Source of the DNA: Lachnoanaerobaculum umeaense
GTDB taxonomy: Bacteria; Bacillota; Clostridia; Lachnospirales; Lachnospiraceae
Assembly: GCF_003589745.1 (NCBI RefSeq)
Contig: NZ_CP032364.1
Location: 1,674,001-1,738,000 of the forward strand
Length of the DNA: 64,000 nucleotides
Reading direction: 5' to 3'
A program made the translations under genes and the position numbers. Each line of letters begins with the position of its first letter. The first letter of the stretch is position 1. This document shows positions 1 to 9,062 of this stretch, in pieces. The notes below the pieces were generated by a model. That model was not told the origin of the DNA. It ran no database searches and saw only the letters and a list, made by a program, of their open reading frames with translations.

Positions 1-533
1 GAATATGCAGCTACAGCTATAGGTCCAAGATATTCAGTCTGTCCAAGCTTACCGGCAAGGAAGATTGAAGTAGGACCGTCAGCACCACCTATAATTGATA
101 TGGCAGCTGCTGCCTTATCATTAAAGCCCATAAGTATTGCTATAAAATAAGCTGCATAAATTCCAAACTGTGCCGCTGCACCAAGTAAGAAAGATTTCGG
201 ATTTGCTATAAGCGGACCGAAGTCAGTCTGTGCACCTACACCCATAAATATAAGTGATGGCAATATACTCCATTCATCCAATACATAGAAATAGTGAAGC
301 AAACCTCCCACACCATTTCCGGAATTCTCAGGCCTTAACATTATATCAGGATAGATATTTACGAGTAACATACCAAAAGCAATTGGAACCAGCAAAAGTG
401 GCTCAAAACCTTTTTTTATTGCCAAATATAGGAATATAAAGGCGACAAAAATCATTATCAAATTACCAAAGGTAAGATTCAAGAATGCAGTCTGAGCAAT
501 CAAATTGGATAATGTATTTAATATATAATCCAT
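1..533 (-). CDS. Sodium-ion-translocating decarboxylase, beta subunit (OadB/MmdB/GcdB family), partial
   Basis: Membrane subunit that couples decarboxylation of carboxybiotin to outward Na+ pumping. Translating from the ATG at 533 gives MDYILNTLSNLIAQTAFLNL, then hydrophobic segments, the stretch SLIFMGVGAQTDFGPLIANP and the family signature IIGGADGPTSIFLAGKLG, with the Asp of GGADGPT in the ion pathway of known OadB proteins. The frame is open to base 1, so about 177 residues of a usual 370-380 are here and the C-terminal half lies outside. The ribosome site GGAGGG sits just upstream. It follows the biotin carrier by 18 bases as last visible gene of the decarboxylase operon. The family is clear; the substrate is set by the carboxyltransferase subunit, not by this one. 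Confidence 0.93.
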   Translation of the reverse strand, partial: MDYILNTLSNLIAQTAFLNLTFGNLIMIFVAFIFLYLAIKKGFEPLLLVPIAFGMLLVNIYPDIMLRPENSGNGVGGLLHYFYVLDEWSILPSLIFMGVGAQTDFGPLIANPKSFLLGAAAQFGIYAAYFIAILMGFNDKAAAAISIIGGADGPTSIFLAGKLGQTEYLGPIAVAAY

Positions 534-551
534 TTTTTCTCCCTCCGGATA

Positions 552-917
552 TTAGTTGATTGTTACAAGAGTTTGATTAGTTTCAACACTGTCTCCAACA
601 TTTACATTTATACTTGCAATTATACCGTCCTCAAGTGCTACTATATCATTTTCCATCTTCATAGCCTCTAACACAGCTACAACTTCACCCTTTTTCACCG
701 CCTGATTAGGGCTAACTTTTATTCCAAGGATCTTTCCGCTCATAGGTGCTACTATTTTTACTCTGCCCTCGCTTCCACTTGTAGCAGATGCCGCCGGCTT
801 TGCAACCGGTACCACTGGTGTCTGTGCTGCAGATACCACAGGTGTACTTGATCCACCTCTTTCTTCAACAGAAACCTCATATGACTTACCATTTACTGTA
901 ATAGTATAATTTTTCAT
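552..917 (-). CDS. Biotin carrier subunit of the Na+-pumping decarboxylase (MmdC/GcdC type)
   Basis: A 121-residue biotinyl carrier that moves CO2 from the carboxyltransferase to the membrane beta subunit. Residues 1-20 form a short N-terminal strand region, 21-50 are a Ala/Pro/Val-rich flexible linker, and 52-121 a biotinyl/lipoyl domain with the biotinylation motif EAMKMEND, Lys87 being the acceptor. A GTG lies in frame at 929, but the ATG at 917 is chosen because GGAGGG ends five bases before it. The gene follows the gamma subunit and precedes beta, the usual order alpha-gamma-carrier-beta. A pyruvate carboxylase carrier is unlikely at this length and in this context. Confidence 0.93.
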   Translation of the reverse strand: MKNYTITVNGKSYEVSVEERGGSSTPVVSAAQTPVVPVAKPAASATSGSEGRVKIVAPMSGKILGIKVSPNQAVKKGEVVAVLEAMKMENDIVALEDGIIASINVNVGDSVETNQTLVTIN

Positions 918-928
918 TTTTCCCTCCA

Positions 929-1660
929 CTATCTTTTAACTCTCTTTATTGAACGAACAATAAGATTTGACGCATCTGTATTACTAAACTCTGCTATAGC
1001 CGCAGTAATCACTGCAATAAGTTCTAAGTCATCAACAAGGCTTTCATGGTTTTCAGTATTTTGCGGCTCACTATTCTCTACAATATCATTAACCACCGGC
1101 TTTGCATTTTTCTTAGATTTTAACTTGTTTTCAAACACACTTATATATTTAAACAAGCTTATAAGGAATGATATAAAAATAAGTATTATAAATACTGTTC
1201 CCATTCCCAAAATTGTATTAAGTGCAGCCTTCTCCATTTTCTCTGCTAATGAATATCTTGGTAAAAAAGATACAGCCACTAAATTATTTGTTTCTTCACT
1301 TATTCCTATTGCAAACTCAGCTTTTCCTAATGTTCCCGAATAATATAATTTAACAACATAATTTCCATCTTCATATGCTGTAGCAATTTTATCAATACTT
1401 ACCAAATCACCTACTGATTCTTTGGTTGTTATAAAACTGTTGATTCCCTCAGCAATTACAGGCTGACCATACTGCTGTGCATTCATACTTTCCTGAATTA
1501 ATTCGCCCTCATCCATCTTATAGAGTTCATGTAAAAAACTCTCAGCATCTGAAGTAAGCATACTCGAAATATCTTCCGGAACTTTTTTTCCACATGCACA
1601 AAGTGCCATTATGATGAACACAAATAGACATAAATATAAATACTTTATTCTCTTTTTCAT
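929..1660 (-). CDS. Decarboxylase gamma subunit (OadG family) with lipoprotein-type N-terminal extension
   Basis: A 243-residue protein. OadG subunits are small, with one membrane span, and hold the alpha and beta subunits together. The C-terminal part fits: a span around residues 145-170 (ILGMGTVFIILIFISFLISL), a charged linker, then LELIAVITAAIAEF and a final VRSIKRVKR typical of OadG tails in Clostridia. The N-terminal 140 residues are extra: a signal peptide with Cys at 21 and 23 (ALCACG, lipobox-like), followed by an extracytoplasmic domain I cannot name with certainty (it resembles DUF3887). OadG is normally 80-120 residues, so this is a fusion. The start has GAGGTG at a good distance. 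It lies 9 bases after the carboxyltransferase gene. Confidence 0.82.
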   Translation of the reverse strand: MKKRIKYLYLCLFVFIIMALCACGKKVPEDISSMLTSDAESFLHELYKMDEGELIQESMNAQQYGQPVIAEGINSFITTKESVGDLVSIDKIATAYEDGNYVVKLYYSGTLGKAEFAIGISEETNNLVAVSFLPRYSLAEKMEKAALNTILGMGTVFIILIFISFLISLFKYISVFENKLKSKKNAKPVVNDIVENSEPQNTENHESLVDDLELIAVITAAIAEFSNTDASNLIVRSIKRVKR

Positions 1661-1669
1661 GTTTCACCT

Positions 1670-3121
1670 CTAAATTGTTCCATGCTTCTTATATGGACGA
1701 TCTTCTTTCTTTGTAAAAAGCATTTCAAATGCAGCTATCAATCTCTTTCTTGTATCTGCTACTGTAATAATATCATCTACATATCCTCTTCTTGCAGCAT
1801 ATACAACAGAATTTTGGAGGTTCTCATACTCTTTTATCTTTTCATCAAGAGTCGACTTTATATCCTCGCTCGAATCTATTTCCTTGGAATAAATTATCTT
1901 TACAGCCTCACTTGCATTCATCATACCCATTTTTGCACTTTCCCATGCAAATACTATATCTGCACCTATTGATTTTGAATTCATTGAAAGTGCTGCACTT
2001 CCATAAGCATCACCGACTATAAGACTTACTTTAGGTACTGTTGCATTGGCATATGCAAATGTAAGTCCTGCACCGGATTTAGGCATTCTCTTTTCACTAC
2101 ATTTTGTAGCTCTATATCCCTTTACATCTACCAATGTAAGCATTGGAATATTGAATGCATCACAAAATTCTATAAACCCGGCTGCCTTATCACTTCCCTG
2201 ATGAGATAGAACATTCTCAAACTCCTGTGCGATCTCACCCTTTTCATCATATAGAACTCTTCTATTTGCTACAACTCCTACAGTATTACCATTTAATCTT
2301 ATAAATCCGGTAAACATCTCTCTTGCGTAATTTTTCTTTACCTCAAGCACATATCCGCTGTCTGAAATTGTATTCATTGCAAGTGCCGGATCACTTATTC
2401 TATCTATAAGTTCAGGTGTAGTTCTGTTCAAATCGTCACTACACTCAATATAAGACATATCATCTTCATTATTTGCAGGAAGTACTGAAATAAGTTCTCT
2501 TATTCCGGAAATAATTTCTGTCTCTGTTCCTATAAAATCCACAAGAGCTGTTGACTCTGACTGAAACTTTGCAGATGAAAAATCGTTTTTGTCCTGTGAA
2601 TTTCCTGCAATAGCATTTGGAGAATTAACAAAAACTTTTGCCTTATCTTGCTCCATAAACACGAAATCACTCAGTCCATTGCTGATTGCCATACCGCCAC
2701 CACTAAGACCAAATACTGCCTGTATCTGTGGTATCACACCACTTGCTTTTGTCTGTGCTAAATATATCTTTCCAAAGGCATCCAATGCATCAAAAGACTC
2801 TTCCAGTCTCAAACCGGCACAATCTATAAGTCCAATTACAGGTGCCCCCATCTTCATTGCCATATCATATAATGCAACTATTTTTTTAGCATGCATCTCT
2901 CCTATAGAGCCACCAAGCACTGAAGAGTCTTGACTATATACATATACCAGACTGTCATTAATCGTACCATAACCTGTCCAAACACCATCCTTTGGAGTAT
3001 CCTTGTCAGATAGATTAAAATCTGTGTTCCTTGAACTTATATATGAGCCAATTTCCACAAAACTTCCGATATCTAGCAAATCTTCAATTCGTTTCATAGC
3101 AGAAACTCCTATTTGAGCCAT
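1670..3121 (-). CDS. Acyl-CoA carboxyltransferase, decarboxylase alpha subunit (methylmalonyl-CoA decarboxylase MmdA-like)
   Basis: A 483-residue crotonase-fold carboxyltransferase (PccB/MmdA superfamily) that moves CO2 from an acyl-CoA to biotin. Visible are SVLGGSIGEMHAKKIV in the N-terminal half and the second oxyanion region with GDAYGSAALSMNSKSIGAD and FAWESAKMGMMNASEAV in the C-terminal half. It is not the pyruvate carboxylase-like OadA alpha, so oxaloacetate is an unlikely substrate; methylmalonyl-CoA or malonyl-CoA is likelier. Glutaconyl-CoA decarboxylase alpha is about 100 residues longer. At 483 residues it is a little short for MmdA (about 510). The in-frame TTG at 3127 is rejected because GGAGG is seven bases from the ATG at 3121. 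First gene of the operon. Confidence 0.85.
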   Translation of the reverse strand: MAQIGVSAMKRIEDLLDIGSFVEIGSYISSRNTDFNLSDKDTPKDGVWTGYGTINDSLVYVYSQDSSVLGGSIGEMHAKKIVALYDMAMKMGAPVIGLIDCAGLRLEESFDALDAFGKIYLAQTKASGVIPQIQAVFGLSGGGMAISNGLSDFVFMEQDKAKVFVNSPNAIAGNSQDKNDFSSAKFQSESTALVDFIGTETEIISGIRELISVLPANNEDDMSYIECSDDLNRTTPELIDRISDPALAMNTISDSGYVLEVKKNYAREMFTGFIRLNGNTVGVVANRRVLYDEKGEIAQEFENVLSHQGSDKAAGFIEFCDAFNIPMLTLVDVKGYRATKCSEKRMPKSGAGLTFAYANATVPKVSLIVGDAYGSAALSMNSKSIGADIVFAWESAKMGMMNASEAVKIIYSKEIDSSEDIKSTLDEKIKEYENLQNSVVYAARRGYVDDIITVADTRKRLIAAFEMLFTKKEDRPYKKHGTI

Positions 3122-3175
3122 ATACAAACCTCCGTATAATTAATAAGTTGTTTTGGTCAAAATTTTTTCAACCTT

Positions 3176-3198
3176 GTGACAATACAATATAGTGTCAC
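3176..3198. promoter_or_regulatory. Inverted repeat in the leader of the decarboxylase operon
   Basis: GTGACA (3176-3181) and TGTCAC (3193-3198) form a 6-base dyad 11 bases apart, extended by flanking TTG and CAA with one bulged base. It lies between the proposed promoter (3231-3259) and the first gene, where a repressor or RNA hairpin could act. No known regulator is assigned. Confidence 0.35.
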
Positions 3199-3230
3199 CA
3201 ATATTGTTAAATACAAAACAATCTTAGTCT

Positions 3231-3259
3231 ATTTTATAATGAAACTAATAAAAAAACAA
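3231..3259 (-). promoter_or_regulatory. Probable sigma-A promoter of the decarboxylase operon
   Basis: On the minus strand TTGTTT (3254-3259), 17 bases, then TAAAAT (3231-3236). The start of transcription would fall about 100 bases before the carboxyltransferase ATG. Confidence 0.5.
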
Positions 3260-3343
3260 GTGGATAAAACTGAAAATTACATTCATTTTAATAATAATCC
3301 GTTTTATTTCAAATAATTGGTAATATACTTTACTTCAAAATAA

Positions 3344-3366
3344 AAAGGAGGCTAAAGCCTACCTTT
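3344..3366 (-). terminator. Terminator of the nucleoside operon
   Basis: The stem AAAGG-A-GGC / GCC-TA-CCTTT (one internal bulge region, four-base loop) begins right after the purine nucleoside phosphorylase stop; on the minus strand it runs into TTTATTTTG. It marks the 3' end of the ten-gene operon. Confidence 0.65.
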
Positions 3367-3367
3367 A

Positions 3368-4189
3368 CTAAATATTCTTTATAATAGTCTTTACCAAACT
3401 CTCAAAAACATGTGCAACCTTATTTGCAGCCTCCGATACTTCCTCATGGCTAAGTGGCTGATCTAAAATACCTGCTGCCATATTTGTAAAGCAGGATATA
3501 CCACAGATTTCTGCACCCATATGATTAGCAGCTACAGCCTCTATAGCAGTTGACATACCTACTGCATCTGCACCAAGCAGCCTTGCTAATTTTACCTCTG
3601 CAGGTGTCTCATATGCAGGACCACTAAACTGCATATATACTCCCTCTCTAAGACTTACTCCAACTTCCTTTGCAGAATCTCTCACTACATCCTGTAGTCT
3701 CTTGGAGTATACATTGCTCATATCAGGGAACCTTGTGCCGAACTCACTTATATTCTCACCAATAAGTGGTGAAGGTACTATAGTTGATATATGATCTGTA
3801 ATAAGCATCAAATCTCCAGGCTTATATGAAGTATTTACAGCACCTGAAGCATTAGTAAGGATAAGTTTCTTTGCTCCAAGCATTATCATAAGTCTTGTTG
3901 GAAGTACGACATCAGTTACAGGGTAGCCCTCATAATAATGCACTCTTCCCTTCATTATAACAGTCTTTACTCCCTCAACTGTACCAAATAAAAACTTGCC
4001 GTCATGTCCTGCTACTGTAGATACAGGAAAACCCTCAATACTTGAATATGGTATCTCACACTCAACTTCCATATGCTTTGCAAACTCTCCAAGTCCTGAG
4101 CCAAGCACCAAAGCTACCTCCGGCATTAAATCTGTAACACTTCTAATGTAGTCATAGCTTCTTTTTACCTTCTCAAATATCTGATTCAT
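3368..4189 (-). CDS. punA: Purine nucleoside phosphorylase (trimeric, inosine/guanosine type)
   Basis: Splits purine (deoxy)ribonucleosides with phosphate into base and (deoxy)ribose-1-phosphate in the cytoplasm. 273 residues, the usual size of trimeric PNP. Motifs: VALVLGSGLGEFA (phosphate loop, residues 26-38), GRVHYYEGYP (His of the active site), LTNASGAVN, YMQFSGPAYETPAE and the late VGMSTAIEAVAANHMG with the base-binding region. Ribosome site GGAGG is five bases before ATG. It is the last gene of the operon; its product is used by phosphopentomutase encoded just upstream. A distinct UdP-family phosphorylase is encoded at 14337-15110, so the two enzymes divide purine and pyrimidine substrates. 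Confidence 0.95.
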   Translation of the reverse strand: MNQIFEKVKRSYDYIRSVTDLMPEVALVLGSGLGEFAKHMEVECEIPYSSIEGFPVSTVAGHDGKFLFGTVEGVKTVIMKGRVHYYEGYPVTDVVLPTRLMIMLGAKKLILTNASGAVNTSYKPGDLMLITDHISTIVPSPLIGENISEFGTRFPDMSNVYSKRLQDVVRDSAKEVGVSLREGVYMQFSGPAYETPAEVKLARLLGADAVGMSTAIEAVAANHMGAEICGISCFTNMAAGILDQPLSHEEVSEAANKVAHVFESLVKTIIKNI

Positions 4190-4209
4190 AAAACCTCCAT
4201 TTCAAATAC

Positions 4210-5397
4210 TTATATACTGTCCAAAATACTATAACCAATAGTATTTTCAGGCATCTCCAAATCAAAATTATCTACTATACTTGCACCTATTACTGCAAAT
4301 GTATTGGTTGTATCAAGTAATTTCCCACCATCAAACTTCTTTGAATATGACATAAAGAATACAGCTTCTCTGGTGTGATCTGTTCCTGAATGAGTTGGAT
4401 CATTTCCATGGTCTGCAGTAAGTATGATCAAATCATCATCATTCATCTTCTCCATAAACTCACCAAGCTTAATATCAAACTTCTCTATTTCCTTGGCATA
4501 GCCTACAGGATCTCTTCTATGACCCCAAAGTGCATCAAAATCTACCAGATTTGTGAAACAAAGACCGGTGAAATCTTCATTAAGCATATCTATAGTCTGC
4601 TCCATTCCATGTACACTTGAATCTGAATGATATGCCTTAGTAATACCCTCTCCAACAAATATATCGTTTATCTTACCGATAGAGATTACATCTAATCCAT
4701 TATCTTTCAAAACATTGAGTGCTGTCCTACCAAATGGCTTAAGTGCATAGTCATGTCTGTTTGAAGTTCTCTTGAACTCACCTTTTTTCTTGCCAAGATA
4801 AGGTCTGGCAATAACTCTACCAACTTTCCATTCATCCTTCATTGTAAGTTCTCTGGCAATTTCACAACATCTATATAGATTTTGTAAATCAAATGTCTCT
4901 TCATTTCCACAGATTTGCAGTACTGAATCGGCTGATGTGTATACAATCATTGCACCTGTATTTATTTCTTCTTCAGCAAGTTCTTCAAGTATCTCAGTTC
5001 CTGAAGCCGACTTATTACCTATTACTCTTTTACCGCATCTTTTTTCAAGCTCATCTATAAGCTCCTTTGGAAATCCTGTATCAGTGAATGTCTGGAAAGG
5101 CTTTTCAATTCTAAGGCCCATCATCTCCCAATGACCTGTCATAGTATCCTTACCATTACTCATTTCTTCCATTCTACAAAATCTTCCAAGAGGTTTTTCT
5201 ACCCCATTATCTCCTTCTACCGGATGAAGGTTAAACATTCCAAGTTTTTTCAAGTTTGGAATATTCAGCTTCCCATAACTTTTAACAATATGTCCAAAGG
5301 TATCAGTGTTCACATCTCCAAATCTCTCAGCATCAGGCATTGCACCAATACCTAGAGAATCCAATACAACAACAAATATTCTCTTATATTTTTTCAT
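4210..5397 (-). CDS. deoB: Phosphopentomutase
   Basis: Converts (deoxy)ribose-1-phosphate to the 5-phosphate. 395 residues, the normal length. It belongs to the alkaline phosphatase-like metalloenzymes: metal site near the N terminus [14 protein letters not shown] (residues 9-22), the catalytic Thr region [15 protein letters not shown], and the C-terminal metal ligands [24 protein letters not shown] lies eight bases from ATG. It sits between add and punA in the salvage operon: PunA supplies the substrate, and DeoC consumes deoxyribose-5-phosphate made here. Confidence 0.96.
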   Translation of the reverse strand: MKKYKRIFVVVLDSLGIGAMPDAERFGDVNTDTFGHIVKSYGKLNIPNLKKLGMFNLHPVEGDNGVEKPLGRFCRMEEMSNGKDTMTGHWEMMGLRIEKPFQTFTDTGFPKELIDELEKRCGKRVIGNKSASGTEILEELAEEEINTGAMIVYTSADSVLQICGNEETFDLQNLYRCCEIARELTMKDEWKVGRVIARPYLGKKKGEFKRTSNRHDYALKPFGRTALNVLKDNGLDVISIGKINDIFVGEGITKAYHSDSSVHGMEQTIDMLNEDFTGLCFTNLVDFDALWGHRRDPVGYAKEIEKFDIKLGEFMEKMNDDDLIILTADHGNDPTHSGTDHTREAVFFMSYSKKFDGGKLLDTTNTFAVIGASIVDNFDLEMPENTIGYSILDSI

Positions 5398-5413
5398 AAA
5401 TTATACCTCTCGA

Positions 5414-6382
5414 TTAGCATTCCTTCCAAAGCATTTCCTTAATCTCATCACTTGCAAAAGATACCTCTATAGCATTTTTAATACCTTTTACAATCTCTTC
5501 GTCATTTATCATAGATTTATCTTGTAAAAACAATATTTCTTTTGTAATGCTGGTATTGCTAACCAATCTATTATCTGTATTGATAGTAGCAAGTATACCT
5601 TTCTTTATATAATCGGAATACGGATAAAGATCTTCTCTACCTACCGCCTTAGTCTGATAATTACTTATTGGACACATTTCTATACCAATACTTTTATCTT
5701 TAGCCAGTTTCAAAAGTCTTTCATCATTTCTCATAGCAATGCCATGTCCAATTCTTTTTGCACCATATTCTATAGCACCCTCAATATTGGACTTCGGTCC
5801 TGCCTCTCCTGCATGAATAGTGAAATTCATACCCAATTCTTTGGCAAAGCCAAAAAGCTCTTTAAATTCACCTATAGGATGATTTGCCTCATCTCCTGCC
5901 AAATCAAGTCCGGCTACTCCACTGCCATAGTATTCTCTTGCAATTTTAAACATTGACATACTGTCCTTTATATCATGATGAGTCATAGCACAACATATAG
6001 CATTGCCATGAATATTGAAAGTTTGACTTCCCAATTTAAGTCCCTCTATCACAGACTCAATAACATCTCTTGTATTCACATTACCTGAGACAGACAAAAG
6101 TGGGGCGAATCTTATCTCAATGTATCTTACTCCCTCATCAGCTGCAGACTTCATTACATCAATAGTTGCAGCCTTTATATTATCTCTGCTATTCATAGCC
6201 TCCAATGGAACATCAAATTTCTCAAGATATTCCACCAAACTGTTACAGTCCATACTTATAGACAGTTCTTCCATAGTAAAATTTCTTCCCAGAGTATTTT
6301 CTAAAAATACTTTAGATAAAGAGCCGTCCAAATGACAATGTAAGTCAAGCTTCGGTAATTTTATAATATCTTCTCTGTTCAT
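5414..6382 (-). CDS. add: Adenosine deaminase
   Basis: Deaminates (deoxy)adenosine to (deoxy)inosine, making it a substrate for the neighbouring phosphorylase. 322 residues, TIM-barrel amidohydrolase. Zinc and catalytic motifs: LDLHCHLDGSLSK (HxH, residues 13-25), MNFTIHAGEAG, KRIGHGIAM, EMCPISNYQ and ATINTDNRLVS. The chosen ATG is the first in the frame and matches the family N terminus; AGG lies very close to it. Spacing to deoC is 13 bases, so it is translated from the same transcript. An adenine deaminase is less likely given the HAGE motif and the operon. Confidence 0.93.
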   Translation of the reverse strand: MNREDIIKLPKLDLHCHLDGSLSKVFLENTLGRNFTMEELSISMDCNSLVEYLEKFDVPLEAMNSRDNIKAATIDVMKSAADEGVRYIEIRFAPLLSVSGNVNTRDVIESVIEGLKLGSQTFNIHGNAICCAMTHHDIKDSMSMFKIAREYYGSGVAGLDLAGDEANHPIGEFKELFGFAKELGMNFTIHAGEAGPKSNIEGAIEYGAKRIGHGIAMRNDERLLKLAKDKSIGIEMCPISNYQTKAVGREDLYPYSDYIKKGILATINTDNRLVSNTSITKEILFLQDKSMINDEEIVKGIKNAIEVSFASDEIKEMLWKEC

Positions 6383-6395
6383 ATCCTACCCAATA

Positions 6396-7052
6396 TTAAA
6401 CATCATAAAAAGCTGATTCCACTATTTTTATAGTAGCACTTGTTCCAAGTCTTGTAGCTCCTGCTACAACAAGCTCTTTTGCAAACTCCTTATCATGGAT
6501 TCCACCACTTGCTTTCACTCCCATGTTTTCGCCTACAGTATCTCTCATAAGCTTCACATCTTCCACCTTGGCACCGGCAGTACTAAATCCTGTGGATGTC
6601 TTTACAAAATCAGCATTTGCCTCCTTTGAAAGCTCACAAGCCTTTATCTTTTCCTCATCAGTCAAAAGGCATGTTTCAATAATTACCTTTAATATAGCCT
6701 TTCCACATGCCTCTTTTACAGCCTTTATATCTTCTAAAACTGCAGCATAGTCCTTATCCTTAAGTGCACCGATATTTATAACCATGTCTATTTCATCAGC
6801 ACCATCTATTACGGCAATCTTTGCTTCAAGTGCCTTTGCTTTGGTAGACATTGCTCCCAATGGAAATCCTACTACACTGCATATCTTTACATCACTTCCA
6901 TGTAGAAGTTCTCTTACATAAGGTACATAGTATGAGTTCACACATACTGAACAAAAGCTATATGCCATAGCCTCATCACATATTCTTTTTACATCTGCCT
7001 TTCTAGCATCTGCCTTTAATATTGTATGATCAAATAATTTTGTTGATAACAT
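6396..7052 (-). CDS. deoC: Deoxyribose-phosphate aldolase
   Basis: Cleaves 2-deoxyribose-5-phosphate to glyceraldehyde-3-phosphate and acetaldehyde. 218 residues, class I aldolase barrel. The Schiff-base lysine is in the motif [10 protein letters not shown], with the second catalytic lysine in [15 protein letters not shown] and EIDMVINIG are also family signatures. GGGGG precedes the ATG. It lies just downstream of the transporter genes. The acetaldehyde released here is worth noting next to a glycyl radical enzyme of unknown substrate in the same operon. Confidence 0.96.
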   Translation of the reverse strand: MLSTKLFDHTILKADARKADVKRICDEAMAYSFCSVCVNSYYVPYVRELLHGSDVKICSVVGFPLGAMSTKAKALEAKIAVIDGADEIDMVINIGALKDKDYAAVLEDIKAVKEACGKAILKVIIETCLLTDEEKIKACELSKEANADFVKTSTGFSTAGAKVEDVKLMRDTVGENMGVKASGGIHDKEFAKELVVAGATRLGTSATIKIVESAFYDV

Positions 7053-7059
7053 ATTCCCC

Positions 7060-7995
7060 CTATCTGGACTTCAAAAAAGGTTTACCGTTTGCAGCCGGTA
7101 CTCTTGCACTACCTACCACAAGTACAAGTGCTAAAATAGTAACTACATAAGGAATCATTGATATCAAGTTTGGTGATACCACATTTCCTGCTCCAAGAAG
7201 TGCCTTGATACCATTACAAAGGCCGAAAAGTAAACAAGCCTTAAGTGCTCCCTGTGGTTTAAACTTTCCAAAAATTACTGCTGCAATGGCGATAAAACCT
7301 TGACCTACTATTACAGAAGGTCTAAACTGATTCACTGTCGCCAATGTAACAAAAGCTCCACCAAGTCCTGCCAAAAATCCTGAAAGTATAACGCAAATAT
7401 ATCTTGTACGATATACATTTACTCCTAATGTAGCACAGGCTTCCGGGTGCTCTCCTACAGCTCTAAGATGCATGCCGAATTTTGTCTTGTAAAATACAAA
7501 CCATATAACTAAAACCAGTAAAAAGCTTAAATATGCAACTGAATATGTTGAAAAAACATTATATCCAAAAGATCCTGATTTGAATACACCATTAAACATT
7601 TTTGGAAGCTTAGCCGCTGTATCAAGTGCAGGTGAGTCTGATGAATTGTCAAAAATAGCCTTACATAGGAATACCGCAAGTCCCGGTCCTATGAAGTTGA
7701 TTGCAGTACCTGATATAGTCTGGTCTGCAGCACAGTGTATACAAGCGATCGCATGTACTACTCCAAGTAATGCCCCGGCAAGTCCACCTGCGAAAAATCC
7801 TACCCAACCATTTCCGGTAAAATATGCTACACAAGCACCGGTAAAAGCTCCTATGGTCATCATCCCTTCAATACCGATATTTACTACTCCACTTCTCTCT
7901 GAAAAGCAGGAGCCAAGAGCTGCTAAAAGTAGTGGTGGAGTTGCAATCATTATAGCATTTATTAATAGACCTAAATCCTTTATCAAAACTTCCAT
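7060..7995 (-). CDS. Nucleoside ABC transporter permease (NupQ/YufQ-like)
   Basis: One of two inner-membrane subunits of a BmpA-type nucleoside importer (branched-chain permease fold, Pfam BPD_transp_2). 311 residues with about 8-9 hydrophobic segments. The conserved [19 protein letters not shown] and [20 protein letters not shown] are typical of the shorter permease of the pair. Start overlaps the stop of the preceding permease by one base. Context (binding lipoprotein, ATPase, and nucleoside catabolic genes) supports nucleosides, not sugars, as cargo. Confidence 0.9.
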   Translation of the reverse strand: MEVLIKDLGLLINAIMIATPPLLLAALGSCFSERSGVVNIGIEGMMTIGAFTGACVAYFTGNGWVGFFAGGLAGALLGVVHAIACIHCAADQTISGTAINFIGPGLAVFLCKAIFDNSSDSPALDTAAKLPKMFNGVFKSGSFGYNVFSTYSVAYLSFLLVLVIWFVFYKTKFGMHLRAVGEHPEACATLGVNVYRTRYICVILSGFLAGLGGAFVTLATVNQFRPSVIVGQGFIAIAAVIFGKFKPQGALKACLLFGLCNGIKALLGAGNVVSPNLISMIPYVVTILALVLVVGSARVPAANGKPFLKSR

Positions 7996-9062
7996 TATGC
8001 CGCTCCCTTCTTTACACGATTTAAGATTATGGTTTTAAACAGACCTGATATAGCTATGAATACAATAATTATACCCATGATAATATCTACTACCTCAGCC
8101 GGTGCATTAACAAGTGAAAGTTTTCCACCACCATACTTCATTGCTCCATAGAATATGCCTGCAAATATACAACCAAGCGGATTTGATGCACCTATAAGTG
8201 CTACTGTAATTCCCTGGAAACCATAACCCTCCTGACCTGAGAACTGTGATATTCTTCCACTCATACCTAGAAGCTGTACCGCACCTCCGATACCTGCAAG
8301 TGCACCTGAAAATGCCATTGCCGTCAAGAATGATTTTCCGGTATCTATACCTGCATACTCTGCGGCACTATTACTAAATCCTACTGCTCTAAGTTTAAAG
8401 CCTAATGTTGTTTTATTTATAACAAACCAAACGATTATTGCAAATATAATTGCTAAAACAAATCCCCAGTTAGCAGCTGATGCACCTGTTGCATTCCTTA
8501 TAGACTCAGGTAAAAGTATTCTGGCACTGTCTGCAACATCCTTTGTGGCCTCACCTCCACCATCTTTGTGGATTATAGTAAGATTCACTACAAAGTTTGA
8601 AAAATAGAAGGCAATCCAGTTAAACATAATGTAAGAAAGTACTTCATTTACTCCCTTTTTAATCTTTAGCACTCCAACTATAGCTCCCCATGCAGCCCCT
8701 GCAAGTGCAGCACCTATAAAACATAATGGTATATGAATGATTGCGGGTACCTTTATTAGTATACCGATTACACAGGCTGTAAGTGAACCTACTACAAACT
8801 GTCCCTCTGCACCAATATTAAATACACCTGTTTTAAAAGAAAAAGCCACACTAAGTCCTGTAAATATAAGTGGTGCTGCATATATGAGACACCAAATCAT
8901 AAACTTAGGCTTTCCAAAAATCCCTTTAAGTAGCTGCCCATATGCCTCTACAGGATTAATTCTTGCCACTGCAAGCAATATAGCTCCAACAATAAAGCCT
9001 ACTATTATTGATATAAGAGTATAAAAAGCACTACTTGCGAGTATATTATTCTTCTTACTCAT
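7995..9062 (-). CDS. Nucleoside ABC transporter permease (NupP/YufP-like)
   Basis: The longer permease partner, 355 residues, with an N-terminal span (about 11-30) and further segments. Family markers are AAPLIFTGLSVAFSFKTGVF, NIGAEGQFVVGSL and the cytoplasmic loop LRAVGFSNSAAEYAGI that contacts the ATPase (EAA-like). The ATG lies inside the end of the ATPase gene (8-base overlap) with GGAGG just before it, implying coupled translation. The two permeases would form a heterodimer. Confidence 0.9.
   Translation of the reverse strand: MSKKNNILASSAFYTLISIIVGFIVGAILLAVARINPVEAYGQLLKGIFGKPKFMIWCLIYAAPLIFTGLSVAFSFKTGVFNIGAEGQFVVGSLTACVIGILIKVPAIIHIPLCFIGAALAGAAWGAIVGVLKIKKGVNEVLSYIMFNWIAFYFSNFVVNLTIIHKDGGGEATKDVADSARILLPESIRNATGASAANWGFVLAIIFAIIVWFVINKTTLGFKLRAVGFSNSAAEYAGIDTGKSFLTAMAFSGALAGIGGAVQLLGMSGRISQFSGQEGYGFQGITVALIGASNPLGCIFAGIFYGAMKYGGGKLSLVNAPAEVVDIIMGIIIVFIAISGLFKTIILNRVKKGAA

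Noticed and set aside
254..439. 61-codon plus-strand frame at the left edge
   Set aside because: Antisense to the decarboxylase beta subunit, whose family motifs are clear on the other strand.
1670..3121. Oxaloacetate decarboxylase alpha (OadA)
   Set aside because: OadA has a pyruvate carboxylase-type barrel; this protein is an acyl-CoA carboxyltransferase of crotonase fold.
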